Shown here piece after piece: positions 8,181 through 18,008 of a DNA stretch of 64,000 bases (its first letter is position 1; each line of letters opens with the position of its first letter). A program made the translations under genes and the position numbers. The notes below the pieces were generated by a model. The model was given only the letters and a program-made list of their open reading frames with translations, was not told the origin of the DNA and made no database searches. Source of the DNA: JAPWJZ01 sp038247245 (GTDB lineage Bacteria > Pseudomonadota > Alphaproteobacteria > Micavibrionales > UBA2020). The DNA lies in the NCBI GenBank assembly GCA_038247245.1, contig JBBRVE010000005.1, forward strand, positions 1-64,000. The letters run 5' to 3'.

Positions 8181-10040
8181 ATGGCGCGCACCGGGTTGTT
8201 AAAGGGTCTGGCAATTGCTTGCCTGCTGGCGGTTTCCGGTGCCGCGATGGCGCAGGAAACTTCAGCGGCCGCGCCAGCTGCGGTGCCCGCCGTTGCCATG
8301 CATGGCACGCCGAAATACGGCGCGGATTTCACGCATTTCGAATACACCAACCCCGATGCGCCGAAGGGCGGCCAAATCCGGCTGGCGGCGTCCGGTACTT
8401 TCGATACGCTCAATGGTTTCATCATCAAGGGTGTACCGGCTCCCGGCCTTGGCATGATTTACCAGCCCCTCACATCAAAGTCGGATGACGAAGCCTTCAC
8501 GCAATACGGCCAGATCGCCCAAACCATCGAAATGCCGGAAGACCGCAGCTGGGTCGTGTTCAACCTGCGCAAGGAAGCAAAGTGGAGCGACGGCAAGCCG
8601 CTGACCGCCGACGACGTGGTGTTTACCTTCAATACTCTGATGAAGGATGGCCACCCGTTTTACCGCGCCTACTACGCGAATGTGAAAGAGGCAAAGGCCG
8701 AAACTCCGACCCGCGTAAAATTTACCTTTAACATGGCGGGCAACCGCGAACTGCCGCTTATCATGGGCGAAATGCAGGTGCTGCCCAGGCATTACTGGGA
8801 AGGCAAGAAATTCGACGCGACCACGCTCGAGGCACCGATTGGTTCCGGCGCGTACAAAATCAAGTCGGTCGATGCCGGCAAGCGCATTGTGTACGAACGC
8901 GTGAAAAACTGGTGGGGCGAAAACCTGCCCGTGAACAAGGGGCAATATAACTTCGACACCGTCGTCTACGACCTTTACCGCGATGAAACCGTGCTGCTGC
9001 AGGCGTTGTTTGCGGGCGAATATGATTTCCGCGCCGAAAACCAGGCGAAAGCGTGGAATTCGGAATACAATACCGTTCCCGTCACCGAAGGCTGGATCAA
9101 GAAAGACGAGATCCACCACAGCCTGCCGTCCGGCATGCAGGGCTTTATCTTTAACACCCGCCGCAACATATTCTCCGACGTACTGACGCGTCGCGCGCTT
9201 GGCTATGCGTTCGACTTTGAATGGTCGAACAAGCAATTCGCGTTCGGTTCCTATAAACGCACCAACAGCTACTTCGACAACTCCGAACTTGCCGCAACAG
9301 GCCGCCCGCAGGGACGGGAGCTGGAAATCCTTGAAAAATACCGCGGCAAAATCCCGAACGAAATTTTCGTCGATGAATTCAAAAGCCCCGTGACCGATGG
9401 TTCGGGTGCCGATATGCGCGACAATCTGTCGATGGCAAAGCGCCTGCTGGCCGCAGCCGGCTGGCGCATGGGCGCCGGCAAGGTGCTGGTGCGCGGCGCG
9501 GATGTCATGAAATTCGAAATCCTGCTGTCCAGCCCCATGTTCGAACGCTGGGTCGGCCCGTTTGCGGCGAACCTGAAAAAACTGGGCGCTGTCGTCACGG
9601 TGCGCACGATCGACCCGACGCAGTACCAGAACCGCATGGACAGTTTCGATTTCGACGTCACGGTCGGCACCTTCGGCCAGTCGCTGTCGCCCGGCAATGA
9701 ACAGCGCGATTATTGGGGCTCCGACAAGGTCAACGTGAAGGGCAGCCGCAACCTGATCGGCATCAAGGATCCCGTGGTGGACGAACTCATCGACCTCGTC
9801 ATCACCGCGAAAGACCGCGAGGAGCTGCTGGCCGCAACGCACGCGCTCGACCGTATCCTGCTGTGGAGCTATTACCTGATCCCGCATTGGCATATCGATT
9901 ACTTCCGCATCGCCTATTGGGATAAATTCGGCCGCCCCGACATCACGCCCAAATACGGCCTCGGCATCCCCTACAACTGGTGGTATGACAAGAAAAAGGC
10001 CGATGTAGTGGCCGAACGCCTGAAAACCCTGAAAAAATAA
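8181..10040 (+). CDS. yejA: Periplasmic peptide-binding protein of a Yej-type ABC transporter (SBP family 5)
   Basis: A 619-residue extracellular solute-binding protein. The first 24 residues form a signal peptide with a hydrophobic core and an AMA-type cleavage site before QETSA. The mature start (HGTPKYG, then YTNPDAPKGG and a 'FDTLNGFIIKG' stretch) is typical of YejA-like family 5 proteins, which carry oligopeptides such as microcin C. An AGGAG site lies 5 bases before the ATG. It is the first gene of an operon with two permeases and a double ATPase, and a promoter and terminator isolate the operon from the genes upstream. The substrate cannot be told from sequence alone. Confidence 0.9.
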   Translation: MARTGLLKGLAIACLLAVSGAAMAQETSAAAPAAVPAVAMHGTPKYGADFTHFEYTNPDAPKGGQIRLAASGTFDTLNGFIIKGVPAPGLGMIYQPLTSKSDDEAFTQYGQIAQTIEMPEDRSWVVFNLRKEAKWSDGKPLTADDVVFTFNTLMKDGHPFYRAYYANVKEAKAETPTRVKFTFNMAGNRELPLIMGEMQVLPRHYWEGKKFDATTLEAPIGSGAYKIKSVDAGKRIVYERVKNWWGENLPVNKGQYNFDTVVYDLYRDETVLLQALFAGEYDFRAENQAKAWNSEYNTVPVTEGWIKKDEIHHSLPSGMQGFIFNTRRNIFSDVLTRRALGYAFDFEWSNKQFAFGSYKRTNSYFDNSELAATGRPQGRELEILEKYRGKIPNEIFVDEFKSPVTDGSGADMRDNLSMAKRLLAAAGWRMGAGKVLVRGADVMKFEILLSSPMFERWVGPFAANLKKLGAVVTVRTIDPTQYQNRMDSFDFDVTVGTFGQSLSPGNEQRDYWGSDKVNVKGSRNLIGIKDPVVDELIDLVITAKDREELLAATHALDRILLWSYYLIPHWHIDYFRIAYWDKFGRPDITPKYGLGIPYNWWYDKKKADVVAERLKTLKK

Positions 10041-10062
10041 TTGCGCCCGAAGGAAATCAACC

Positions 10063-11175
10063 TTGTTCGCCTACACGATACGCCGCCTGCTACTGATGAT
10101 CCCGACGCTGTTCGGTATCCTGCTGCTCAATTTTTTGATTGTGCAGCTGGCGCCGGGCGGGCCGGTCGAGCAGGTGATTGCGCGTCTTCAAGGCATGGAT
10201 ACCTCGGCGACGGCGAGGTTTTCCGGCGGCGGCACCGATACCAGTATCCAATCGCAGCAACAACAGATGGCAATCTCCGGCGGCGGGTCTAAATACCGCG
10301 GCGCGCAGGGTCTTGACCCCGAATTCATCAAAAGTCTCGAAAAGCAGTTCGGTTTCGACAAGCCGCTGCATGAACGTTTCTGGATGATGCTGAAAAACTA
10401 CCTCACCTTCGATTTCGGCAACAGTTATTTTCAGGACCGTGCTGTGATGGATCTTGTACTGGATAAGTTGCCTGTTTCCATCACGCTGGGACTTTGGACA
10501 ACATTTTTCGCTTATATTATTTCAATCCCTCTCGGAATCCGTAAAGCGGTGAAGGATGGGACACCTTTCGATACATGGACATCGGCGATTATAATTGTCG
10601 GCTACTCGATTCCTTCGTTCCTAATCGCGATTTTACTCATCGTTCTTTTTGCCGGAGGGCAATATTGGAATATATTCCCCTTGCGAGGGATCGTTTCCGA
10701 CGGCTGGCAGGACATGTCATGGCCAAAACGAATTTTGGACTATCTCTGGCACATCACCTTACCGGTACTGGCTATGACGATTGGCGGATTTGCAGGCTTG
10801 ACGATACTTACAAAAAATTCCTTTCTTGAAGAAATTAACAAATTATACGTCCAGACAGCGCGTGCCAAAGGTCTTACAGAGCGTAGAGTTTTGTACGGCC
10901 ACGTATATCGGAACGGCATGCTGGTGATTATCGCTGGCGTGCCAGGCGCTTTGCTGGGAATTTTCTTTGGCGAAGCGTTCCTCATCGAGAACATTTTTTC
11001 GTTGGACGGTTTGGGACTGCTCAGTTTTGAGTCGGTCATTAATCGCGACTATCCGGTCATGTTCGGCACTCTTTATGTGTTTACGCTAATGGGTCTTCTT
11101 ATCAAGCTCGTTTCCGACCTGTTGATGACATGGGTTGACCCGCGCATAGATTTCAATGCGCAAGGGAGCCGATAA
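10063..11175 (+). CDS. yejB: ABC transporter permease, YejB type
   Basis: A 370-residue inner-membrane permease of the DppB/OppB class. It opens with the typical YTIRRLLLMIPTLFGILLLN segment and carries the cytoplasmic EAA-type loop around 'ARAKGLTERRVLYGHVYRNG', which contacts the ATPase. The start is TTG at 10063 with AAGGAAA upstream; no ATG fits. The insertion of about 40 residues after the first membrane segment, rich in Gln, Ser and Gly, is usual for YejB. From about 10435 the base composition drops sharply while the frame stays open (see findings). The stop overlaps the yejE start by one base (TAATG). Confidence 0.9.
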   Translation: MFAYTIRRLLLMIPTLFGILLLNFLIVQLAPGGPVEQVIARLQGMDTSATARFSGGGTDTSIQSQQQQMAISGGGSKYRGAQGLDPEFIKSLEKQFGFDKPLHERFWMMLKNYLTFDFGNSYFQDRAVMDLVLDKLPVSITLGLWTTFFAYIISIPLGIRKAVKDGTPFDTWTSAIIIVGYSIPSFLIAILLIVLFAGGQYWNIFPLRGIVSDGWQDMSWPKRILDYLWHITLPVLAMTIGGFAGLTILTKNSFLEEINKLYVQTARAKGLTERRVLYGHVYRNGMLVIIAGVPGALLGIFFGEAFLIENIFSLDGLGLLSFESVINRDYPVMFGTLYVFTLMGLLIKLVSDLLMTWVDPRIDFNAQGSR

Positions 11176-12203
11176 TGGAATTTACGTCTATATCAAAACG
11201 TCGGTTAGCCCAATTTCACCGCAATCGCAGGGGTTACTTTTCCCTTTGGATATTTGTGGTAATTTTTGCAATCAGCATGTGCGCTGAATTCGTTGCAAAC
11301 GACAAGCCGATCCTAGTCGTTTATAACGGTGATTATTATGCCCCTGTTTTCAAGTCCTATGCGGAAACCCAGTTCGGCGGGGAGTTCGAAACAGAAGCCG
11401 ATTACCGGGACCCTGCGGTGGCTGAACTCATCAACCGTAAGGGTTGGATGATTTGGCCACCCATCCGCTACTCTTATCAAACCATCAATTATAATCTTGA
11501 CGTTCCCGCGCCATCCCCGCCCAGTCGCGAAAACCTGCTCGGCACAGATGATCAAGCGCGTGACGTTTTTGCACGGCTGATTTATGGTTTTCGCATTTCC
11601 GTTATTTTTGGCTTCATCTTGACGATAGTCAGTTCGGTAATAGGTATTTGTATCGGTGCGATGGAAGGGTATTTCGGTGGCTGGTTCGATCTTTTGACTC
11701 AGCGTCTTATCGAAATTTGGGCTGGCATGCCTGTATTATTTCTGCTTATCATCATGGCTAGCGTGATCACACCGAGTTTTTTTACGGTGCTTGGCATCAT
11801 GCTGCTATTTTCATGGATGACCCTCGTGCCTTTAGTGAGGATCGAGTTTTTAAAGGCGCGTAATCTCGACTATATCCGTGCAGCCAAAGCGTTGGGCGTG
11901 ACCACTCCGGCCATTATGTTTAAGCATGCATTGCCGAATGCCATGGTATCAGTATTGTCGATGCTGCCGTTTATTCTGGCAGGATCAGTGACCACGCTGA
12001 CAAGTCTTGATTTCCTTGGATTTGGTCTGCCGCCTGGTTCTGCGTCATTAGGCGAGCTGCTGTCGCAGGGGAAAAACAACCTGCAGGCGCCGTGGCTGGG
12101 GATGACGGCATTTTTCTCGATCGCGGTGATGCTGAGCCTGCTGACCTTTATCGGCGAAGCGGTGCGCGACGCCTTCGACCCGCGCAAGATTTTCAAAGGA
12201 TAA
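11175..12203 (+). CDS. yejE: ABC transporter permease, YejE type
   Basis: A 342-residue inner-membrane permease of the DppC/OppC class, partner of the yejB product. An N-terminal membrane segment is followed by a large extracytoplasmic loop (residues about 40-125), as is usual in YejE. The C-terminal transport domain has the 'LDYIRAAKALGVTTPAIMFKHALPNAM' coupling loop and ends FDPRKIF. Translation is coupled to yejB by a one-base overlap. Most of the gene has low GC and AT-ending codons, but the last 50 codons (from about 12060) return to the GC-rich style of the surroundings. Confidence 0.9.
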   Translation: MEFTSISKRRLAQFHRNRRGYFSLWIFVVIFAISMCAEFVANDKPILVVYNGDYYAPVFKSYAETQFGGEFETEADYRDPAVAELINRKGWMIWPPIRYSYQTINYNLDVPAPSPPSRENLLGTDDQARDVFARLIYGFRISVIFGFILTIVSSVIGICIGAMEGYFGGWFDLLTQRLIEIWAGMPVLFLLIIMASVITPSFFTVLGIMLLFSWMTLVPLVRIEFLKARNLDYIRAAKALGVTTPAIMFKHALPNAMVSVLSMLPFILAGSVTTLTSLDFLGFGLPPGSASLGELLSQGKNNLQAPWLGMTAFFSIAVMLSLLTFIGEAVRDAFDPRKIFKG

Positions 12204-12208
12204 TCACC

Positions 12209-13822
12209 ATGGCCCTGCTGGACGTCAAAAACCTCTCGGTCGATTTCGTGAACGGCAAGCAGGTCACGCATGCGGTGAAAAACATTTCCTTTTCCATCGA
12301 AAAGGGCGAAACGCTGGCGGTGGTCGGTGAATCAGGCTCCGGTAAATCCGTCACGGCGCTGTCCGTTCTGCAACTGCTGCCCTATCCGGTCGCGCAGCAT
12401 CCGTCGGGCTCCATCAAGTTCAATGGTCAGGAACTGATGGGCGCTGGCGACAGTGTGCTGCGCACCATCCGCGGCAACAAGGTTGCGATGATCTTTCAAG
12501 AGCCGATGACCTCGCTGAACCCGCTGCACACGATTGAAAAGCAGATTGCCGAAGCGCTGTTCCTGCATAAAAAAATGGAGCCGGATGCCGCACGCAAACG
12601 CGTGATCGAATTGCTGGAACTGGTCGGCCTGTCCAAACTGACGCAGCGCCTTGGCGCATACCCGCATGAATTGTCGGGCGGGCAGCGGCAGCGCGTGATG
12701 ATCGCGATGGCCTTGGCGAACGAGCCCGACCTGCTGATCGCGGATGAACCCACCACGGCGGTCGATGTGACCGTACAGGCACAGATTTTGAAACTGCTGG
12801 CCGAATTGCAGCAGAAAATGGGCATGGCGATCCTGCTGATCACCCATGACCTGTCGATTGTGCGCAAGATGGCGAACCGCGTCGCCGTCATGTATCACGG
12901 CGATATCGTGGAACAGGCTGACACCCGGACATTGTTCGCCAACCCACAGCATGATTACACCAAAATGCTGCTGGCCGCGCAGCCACACGGGCAGCCGATG
13001 CCCTTTGATACGAACGCAGCGCCGATACTGAAGGCCGACGACCTGAAGGTGCATTTCCCGATCAAGACCGGGGTTTTTCGCCGCACGACCGATTACGTGC
13101 GCGCGGTCGACGGCATCAATATCGCCATCCGTCCGGGGCAGACGGTCGGCGTGGTGGGCGAATCCGGTTCGGGCAAGACGACGCTCGGCCTTGCGCTGCT
13201 GCGCCTGCTGAACAGTCAGGGGCTGGTGCAATTCGAAGGTAAATCGCTGAACGACATGGCAGACAAACAAATCCGCCCGTTGCGCCGTGATATGCAGATC
13301 GTGTTTCAGGACCCTTATGGCTCGCTCAGTCCGCGCCTGTCGGTCGCGCAGATCATCGAGGAAGGGTTGCTGGTGCATTTTCCGCAGATGAATGCGGCGC
13401 AACGTGACGCAAAAGTGGTGGCGGGACTGAATGAAGTCGGCCTCGACCCCGAAACGCGCAACCGGTATCCGCATGAATTTTCGGGCGGGCAGCGGCAGCG
13501 TATTGCGATTGCGCGCGCGATGGTGCTGAACCCGAAATTCGTGATCCTTGATGAACCGACATCGGCATTGGATATGTCGGTGCAGGCGCAGATCGTGGAA
13601 CTGCTGCGCAAATTGCAGCGCGACCACAACCTGGCCTATATGTTCATCAGCCATGATTTGCGCGTGGTGAAGGCGATGGCACATGACGTGATCGTGATGC
13701 GCAACGGCAAGGTGGTCGAGAGCGGCCCCGCCGCGCAAGTCTTCGATGCCCCGCGCGAGGATTACACCAAGGCGCTGCTGGCCGCCGCGCTCAACATCGA
13801 CGTCGCGCCGCAGGCTGCATAA
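12209..13822 (+). CDS. yejF: Double ATP-binding subunit of the Yej-type transporter
   Basis: A 537-residue protein with two complete ABC ATPase domains. Domain 1 has GESGSGKS near residue 38, LSGGQRQR and a DEPTTAVD Walker B/D-loop. Domain 2 has GESGSGKT near residue 315, FSGGQRQR and DEPTSALD. Both keep the switch histidine (ITHDLS, ISHDLR), so both sites should bind and hydrolyse ATP. The ATG at 12209 has AAAGGA upstream and follows yejE by 5 bases; the frame is open further upstream but runs inside yejE. It energises uptake of the peptide delivered by YejA. Confidence 0.92.
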   Translation: MALLDVKNLSVDFVNGKQVTHAVKNISFSIEKGETLAVVGESGSGKSVTALSVLQLLPYPVAQHPSGSIKFNGQELMGAGDSVLRTIRGNKVAMIFQEPMTSLNPLHTIEKQIAEALFLHKKMEPDAARKRVIELLELVGLSKLTQRLGAYPHELSGGQRQRVMIAMALANEPDLLIADEPTTAVDVTVQAQILKLLAELQQKMGMAILLITHDLSIVRKMANRVAVMYHGDIVEQADTRTLFANPQHDYTKMLLAAQPHGQPMPFDTNAAPILKADDLKVHFPIKTGVFRRTTDYVRAVDGINIAIRPGQTVGVVGESGSGKTTLGLALLRLLNSQGLVQFEGKSLNDMADKQIRPLRRDMQIVFQDPYGSLSPRLSVAQIIEEGLLVHFPQMNAAQRDAKVVAGLNEVGLDPETRNRYPHEFSGGQRQRIAIARAMVLNPKFVILDEPTSALDMSVQAQIVELLRKLQRDHNLAYMFISHDLRVVKAMAHDVIVMRNGKVVESGPAAQVFDAPREDYTKALLAAALNIDVAPQAA

Positions 13823-13985
13823 AATTTTATATGTTTCACAAACGTGAACGCGCGAAGGCGCGTCGTCATGATTTGTAAACAATTCTATCAATACTTAAAC
13901 CGATGTTAAAATTTCGGGTGATATACTGAAACTAGGAAACATCGGGGGACGCTTCCAATGATGAAAAAGAAAAGGGGTCGTGTCC
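13823..13985. other. Intergenic region between yejF and a small membrane-protein gene
   Basis: AT-rich spacer. It holds a 6-bp GC stem (13848-13853 with 13858-13863, GAAG loop) without a T-tract, so at best a weak terminator. A 28-codon frame from ATG 13958 overlaps the next gene out of frame and shows no sign of being a real gene. Confidence 0.4.
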
Positions 13986-14225
13986 ATGCAAGTATCGGTT
14001 CACAAAACACTGCAAAAACCTGTTCAGGTTTTAAACAAATATAAAATGTATTTTATCATTCTCGCCTTCGCCTTGCCGCTGTTCTTCTTTGCTTCGAACG
14101 GTTTTGGCAGTGAAGATGGCGGCCCGGCGCCTATCTGGCAACCGGTATCGGCGGATAATTACGTCATGCCGATGGAACGCGCCGAAGGCTGGCAAGTGCG
14201 CCTGCGGCTGGCATCAAAAATGTAA
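13986..14225 (+). CDS. Small single-span membrane protein, unknown
   Basis: A 79-residue protein with one strong hydrophobic segment at about residues 21-37 (MYFIILAFALPLFFFA), a short basic N-terminus and a polar C-terminal part rich in Trp, Pro and Met. AAGGGG lies 8 bases before ATG 13986; an in-frame GTG two codons earlier is less well placed. The gene runs convergent with the oxidoreductase gene, eight bases apart. I recognise no family. The orientation and the good ribosome site are the main reasons to call it. Confidence 0.5.
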   Translation: MQVSVHKTLQKPVQVLNKYKMYFIILAFALPLFFFASNGFGSEDGGPAPIWQPVSADNYVMPMERAEGWQVRLRLASKM

Positions 14226-14233
14226 ACGGCCGG

Positions 14234-17200
14234 TCAGGCGGCGCGCTTCTGCTCCGGCTGGACAGGCCTGTTGAAGCTGAGGAGTAGTGCTGCTTCCGCT
14301 TCCTTGGCTTTCTTCAGGTGCGCGTCCTTCACATGACCGTAACCGCGGATATGTTCCGGGATGCTGGCGATATCGACAGCGACGTTGAAATTGCGGTCGG
14401 TCAGGCCCGTCAGCAGGCCTTCGATCGTCGCGCGATAATCCTTGATCAGCTGGCGTTCCGTGCGGCGTTCGTGGGTATAGCCGAAAATATCGAGCGGCGT
14501 GCCACGCAGGCCTTTCAGCTTCGCCAGAACGGCGAAGACCGGCAAGATCCACGCGCCGAATTCCATTTTCTGGAGCTCGCCCGTCACCGCGTCGCGTTTC
14601 GCAATCAGCGGCGGGGCAAGATGGAAGCGCAGCTTGTAATCGCCGTCAAGGGTGCTTTTCAGCTGCGACAGGAAGTGGCCGTCGGTGTGCAGGCGGGCGA
14701 CTTCGTATTCGTCCTTGTAGGCCATCAGCTTGTAATAGTAACGCGCAACGGCCTCGGTCAGTTTGCCGGGGTTGCCCTTGACGCGGATTTCGGCGGTGCG
14801 TACGGCATCGACGAGGTCCTTGTATTTTTCCGCATAGGCTTCGTTTTGATAACCCGTGAGCGACATCATGCGGCGGTCGATGGTTTCTTCGGTCGAGGTG
14901 GAAATCTGGCGGTGGCGGTCCGATCCGTCCGCCGTTTTCTTGGGCGCGGCCAGTTCTTCGACCTTTGCGATATCCCATGCGGCGCGGCGGCCCCATGTGA
15001 AGCTCTGCTGGTTCATGCCGATGGCAACGCCGTTCAGTTCAATCGCCTTCATGATCGCGTCATGGCCAAGCGGGATCAGCCCTTTTTGCCACGCATAGCC
15101 CAGCATGAACATGTTGGTCGCAATCGAATCGCCCATCAGCGCCGTTGCGATTTGTGACGTGTCGAGGACGGACAGGTTATCGCGGCCGCACAGGGCTGCG
15201 ATAGAATCGATGATGGATTTCGACGGGATCGTCCAGTCGGGCTTGCGGGTGAATTCGCCCGTCTGCGCCTTGTGCGTGTTCAGGACGATTTTGGTTTCGC
15301 CCTGACGGATTTTCGACAGACAGTCGCCATCCGCTGTCACTAGCAAATCCGCGCCGATGATCACATTCGCGCCGGCGATGCCGATGCGCACGGTGTTGAT
15401 CGCGTCGGGGGTTTTTGCGATGCGGATATGGCTCGTGACCGCGCCGCCCTTTTGCGCGAGGCCGGTCTGGTCCATGGTGGTCGCGCCCTTGTCTTCAAGA
15501 TGTGCCGCCATGGCGAGGATCGCGCCAACGGTCACGATGCCCGTGCCGCCTACGCCGTTGACGAGGATTGCGCAAGGTTCGGACAGGTCGCCGATGACGG
15601 GCATCGGCATTGCCGCAAAAAATTCCTCAACCTCGTTGCCGATTTTCGCCGCTTCGGGTTTCTTCAATCCGCCGCCCAGCACGGTGACGAAGCTGGGGCA
15701 GAAGCCCTTCACGCAGGAGAAATCCTTGTTGCAGCTGGATTGGTCAATCTGGCGCTTGCGGCCGAATTCGGTTTCGACGGGCGCGATCGACAGGCAGTTC
15801 GATTTCTTGCCGCAATCGCCGCAACCTTCGCAGACGCGCTCGTTAATCACGACGCGTTTCGGCGGGTCAATCATGAGGCCGCGTTTACGGCGGCGGCGTT
15901 TTTCGGCGGCGCAGGTCTGGTCATAGATCATGACCGTCACGCCCGGGATTTCGCGCAATTTGCGCTGCACGGCATCAAGATCGTCGCGGTGGGTGATCTG
16001 CACGCCCTGCGGCAGCATGACGCCCTTGTATTTCCACGGCTCGTCCGACACGACATAGATCGTCTCGATCCCTTCGGCGCGCACTTGGCTCGCCACCATC
16101 GGCACTGACAGCTGGCCGTCGACCGGCTGGCCGCCCGTCATGGCGACGGCGTCATTGTAGAGAATTTTATAGGTGATGTTCACCTTCGCGGCTTGCGCTG
16201 CGCGGATCGCCAGCAGGCCGGAATGGAAATAGGTGCCGTCGCCCAGGTTGGTGAAGATATGCTTTTCATCCGTGAACGGGGCCTGGCCGATCCATGGCAC
16301 GCCTTCGCCGCCCATCTGGGTGAACATCATGGTGGATCTGTCCATCCACATCGTCATGTAATGGCAACCGATACCGGCAAGCGCGCGGGAACCTTCGGGC
16401 ACCACGGTCGAGGTGTTGTGCGGGCAGCCGGAGCAGAACCACGGCATCCGCACGACGGGCGAGGGCTTGCCCTTCAGGTCGAAATTCTTGTGGATGATAT
16501 CCATGCGGCTGGCGAAGCTGGACGTATCCATGATCGGCGTCAGGCGCTTGATCAGCGCATCGGCAATCTGGCCGGGCGACAGTTCATATGTTTCGGGCAG
16601 CAGCGGCGCGCCGCGCTCGTCGATCTTGCCGGTTACGCGCGGGCGGCGGGGCAGGGGCATGTTGAACAGCGCCTTTTTGATCTGTTCTTCGATCAGTCCG
16701 CGCTTTTCCTCCACCACAAACAATTCTTCGACTTCTTCGGCAAGCTTGAGGATGCCGGAGGTTTCCAGCGGCCAGACAAGGGCGACCTTGTAAACCGCCA
16801 AACCCATTTCTTCGGCGCGCTGTTTCGTGATGCCCAAATCTTCCAGCGCCTGCATTGTGTCCATCCAGCCCTTGCCGGTCGCGACAATGCCGAAGCGTTT
16901 GCGGGCGGGGTTGAGGGTCAGGCGGTCGAGGCCGTTCGCGCGGGCATAGGCCTGCGCGGCGGGCAGCTTCAGCGTGACAAGGCGCTCTTCCTGCGCGACG
17001 GGCGCATCGTACCAGCGGATGTTCAACCCGTCTTCCGGCATCGCGAAATCGGTCGGCGTATTGAACGTCATCGCAAAGGGGTTGGTATAGACGGAGGCCG
17101 AGCTGTCCGCGAAATCGGAAATGATTTTCAGGCCCGACCAAGTACCCGAATAGCGGCTCATGGCGATGCCGTGCAGGCCAAGCTCCAGCGCGTCCTCGAT

Positions 17201-17722
17201 CCCTGCAGGGTGCAGCATCGGGATCATGGCATGCATAAACGCATGTTCCGACTGGTGCGGGAAGGTGGATGATTTGCAGGCATGGTCGTCACCGGCCAGC
17301 GCCAGCACGCCACCGTGTTTCGACGATCCGGCGGCGTTCGCGTGTTTCAGCACGTCAATCGAACGGTCAACGCCGGGGCCCTTGCCGTACCACATGCCCA
17401 CGATGCCGTCGTAACGTGCGGCGGGACCGAGGTTCAATTGCTGGCTGCCCCAGACGGCGGTCGCGCCCAAATCCTCGTTCACGCCGGGGACGAACTTGAT
17501 CTCGTGTTCTGCGGTGAATTTCTTGGCCTGCATGATGGCCTGATCGAGCCCGCCCAAGGGCGAGCCGCGATAGCCGGAGATGAAGGTGGCGGTTTTGAGG
17601 CCGGCGGCCTTGTCCAGTTCATGTTGCATCATCGGGATGCGCACGAGCGCCTGAAGGCCGTTCAGGTAAATCCGGCCCGATTTCTCGGTGTATTTGTCAT
17701 CCAGCGTAACTGCGTCGCGCAT
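14234..17722 (-). CDS. Indolepyruvate ferredoxin oxidoreductase, fused alpha-gamma form
   Basis: A 1162-residue single-chain indolepyruvate ferredoxin oxidoreductase. It oxidatively decarboxylates aryl-2-oxo acids such as indolepyruvate to aryl-acetyl-CoA, reducing ferredoxin. An N-terminal thiamine-diphosphate/pyrimidine domain (SGYRGSPLGGLD) is followed by a TPP-binding core (CSGCPHNTSTVVPEG near 430, then 'GIGCHYMTMW' and 'NLGDGTYFHSG'). A cysteine-rich Fe-S segment (CEGCGDCGKKSNC near 640) comes next, then a gamma-type domain (GVGGTGIVTVGA near 735, 'DQTGLAQKGGAVTSH'). A C-terminal domain found in the long bacterial versions closes the chain. In many bacteria alpha and beta are separate; the fused form is known from alpha- and betaproteobacteria. 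The start ATG has only a weak CAGGGC site. Confidence 0.9.
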   Translation of the reverse strand: MRDAVTLDDKYTEKSGRIYLNGLQALVRIPMMQHELDKAAGLKTATFISGYRGSPLGGLDQAIMQAKKFTAEHEIKFVPGVNEDLGATAVWGSQQLNLGPAARYDGIVGMWYGKGPGVDRSIDVLKHANAAGSSKHGGVLALAGDDHACKSSTFPHQSEHAFMHAMIPMLHPAGIEDALELGLHGIAMSRYSGTWSGLKIISDFADSSASVYTNPFAMTFNTPTDFAMPEDGLNIRWYDAPVAQEERLVTLKLPAAQAYARANGLDRLTLNPARKRFGIVATGKGWMDTMQALEDLGITKQRAEEMGLAVYKVALVWPLETSGILKLAEEVEELFVVEEKRGLIEEQIKKALFNMPLPRRPRVTGKIDERGAPLLPETYELSPGQIADALIKRLTPIMDTSSFASRMDIIHKNFDLKGKPSPVVRMPWFCSGCPHNTSTVVPEGSRALAGIGCHYMTMWMDRSTMMFTQMGGEGVPWIGQAPFTDEKHIFTNLGDGTYFHSGLLAIRAAQAAKVNITYKILYNDAVAMTGGQPVDGQLSVPMVASQVRAEGIETIYVVSDEPWKYKGVMLPQGVQITHRDDLDAVQRKLREIPGVTVMIYDQTCAAEKRRRRKRGLMIDPPKRVVINERVCEGCGDCGKKSNCLSIAPVETEFGRKRQIDQSSCNKDFSCVKGFCPSFVTVLGGGLKKPEAAKIGNEVEEFFAAMPMPVIGDLSEPCAILVNGVGGTGIVTVGAILAMAAHLEDKGATTMDQTGLAQKGGAVTSHIRIAKTPDAINTVRIGIAGANVIIGADLLVTADGDCLSKIRQGETKIVLNTHKAQTGEFTRKPDWTIPSKSIIDSIAALCGRDNLSVLDTSQIATALMGDSIATNMFMLGYAWQKGLIPLGHDAIMKAIELNGVAIGMNQQSFTWGRRAAWDIAKVEELAAPKKTADGSDRHRQISTSTEETIDRRMMSLTGYQNEAYAEKYKDLVDAVRTAEIRVKGNPGKLTEAVARYYYKLMAYKDEYEVARLHTDGHFLSQLKSTLDGDYKLRFHLAPPLIAKRDAVTGELQKMEFGAWILPVFAVLAKLKGLRGTPLDIFGYTHERRTERQLIKDYRATIEGLLTGLTDRNFNVAVDIASIPEHIRGYGHVKDAHLKKAKEAEAALLLSFNRPVQPEQKRAA

Positions 17723-17999
17723 GCCCTGAGCCCCACCCGTATATAGCTTTACCGCGTCGCGGCGGCCGATTCCGTACCTGCGTTAAGGTAGTATCGTATA
17801 CCGCCCCGGGCAACTTTATTTCAACATTTTTTTTCATAAATTGGCGTAGATAAATGTTAAAAATCAACGCGATAGCGCAACTTTTTGTGCTGCAACGCAC
17901 AAATCGGCGCGAAATATAAGGCTTTTCAGGCAAGCAAAGCCTATGTTACAACCGCTGACGCCAATCAAGGCGAGCTTTTATAAAGAGATTCGGAAAGGG
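17723..17999. other. Divergent intergenic region before rpsU
   Basis: About 280 bp between the oxidoreductase and rpsU, AT-rich in the middle. It must hold promoters for both genes, but I find no convincing -35/-10 pair with normal spacing for either. The last 20 bases carry a very strong Shine-Dalgarno sequence (see rpsU). Confidence 0.4.
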
Positions 18000-18008
18000 G
18001 TGATTACC

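Noticed and set aside
16193..17272. 359-codon frame antisense to the indolepyruvate oxidoreductase
   Set aside because: It overlaps an unambiguous enzyme gene entirely and has shadow-like composition.
17943..18008. rpsU start at ATG 17943 with an N-terminal extension
   Set aside because: It would add over 20 residues not found in S21 and puts the strong Shine-Dalgarno inside the coding region.
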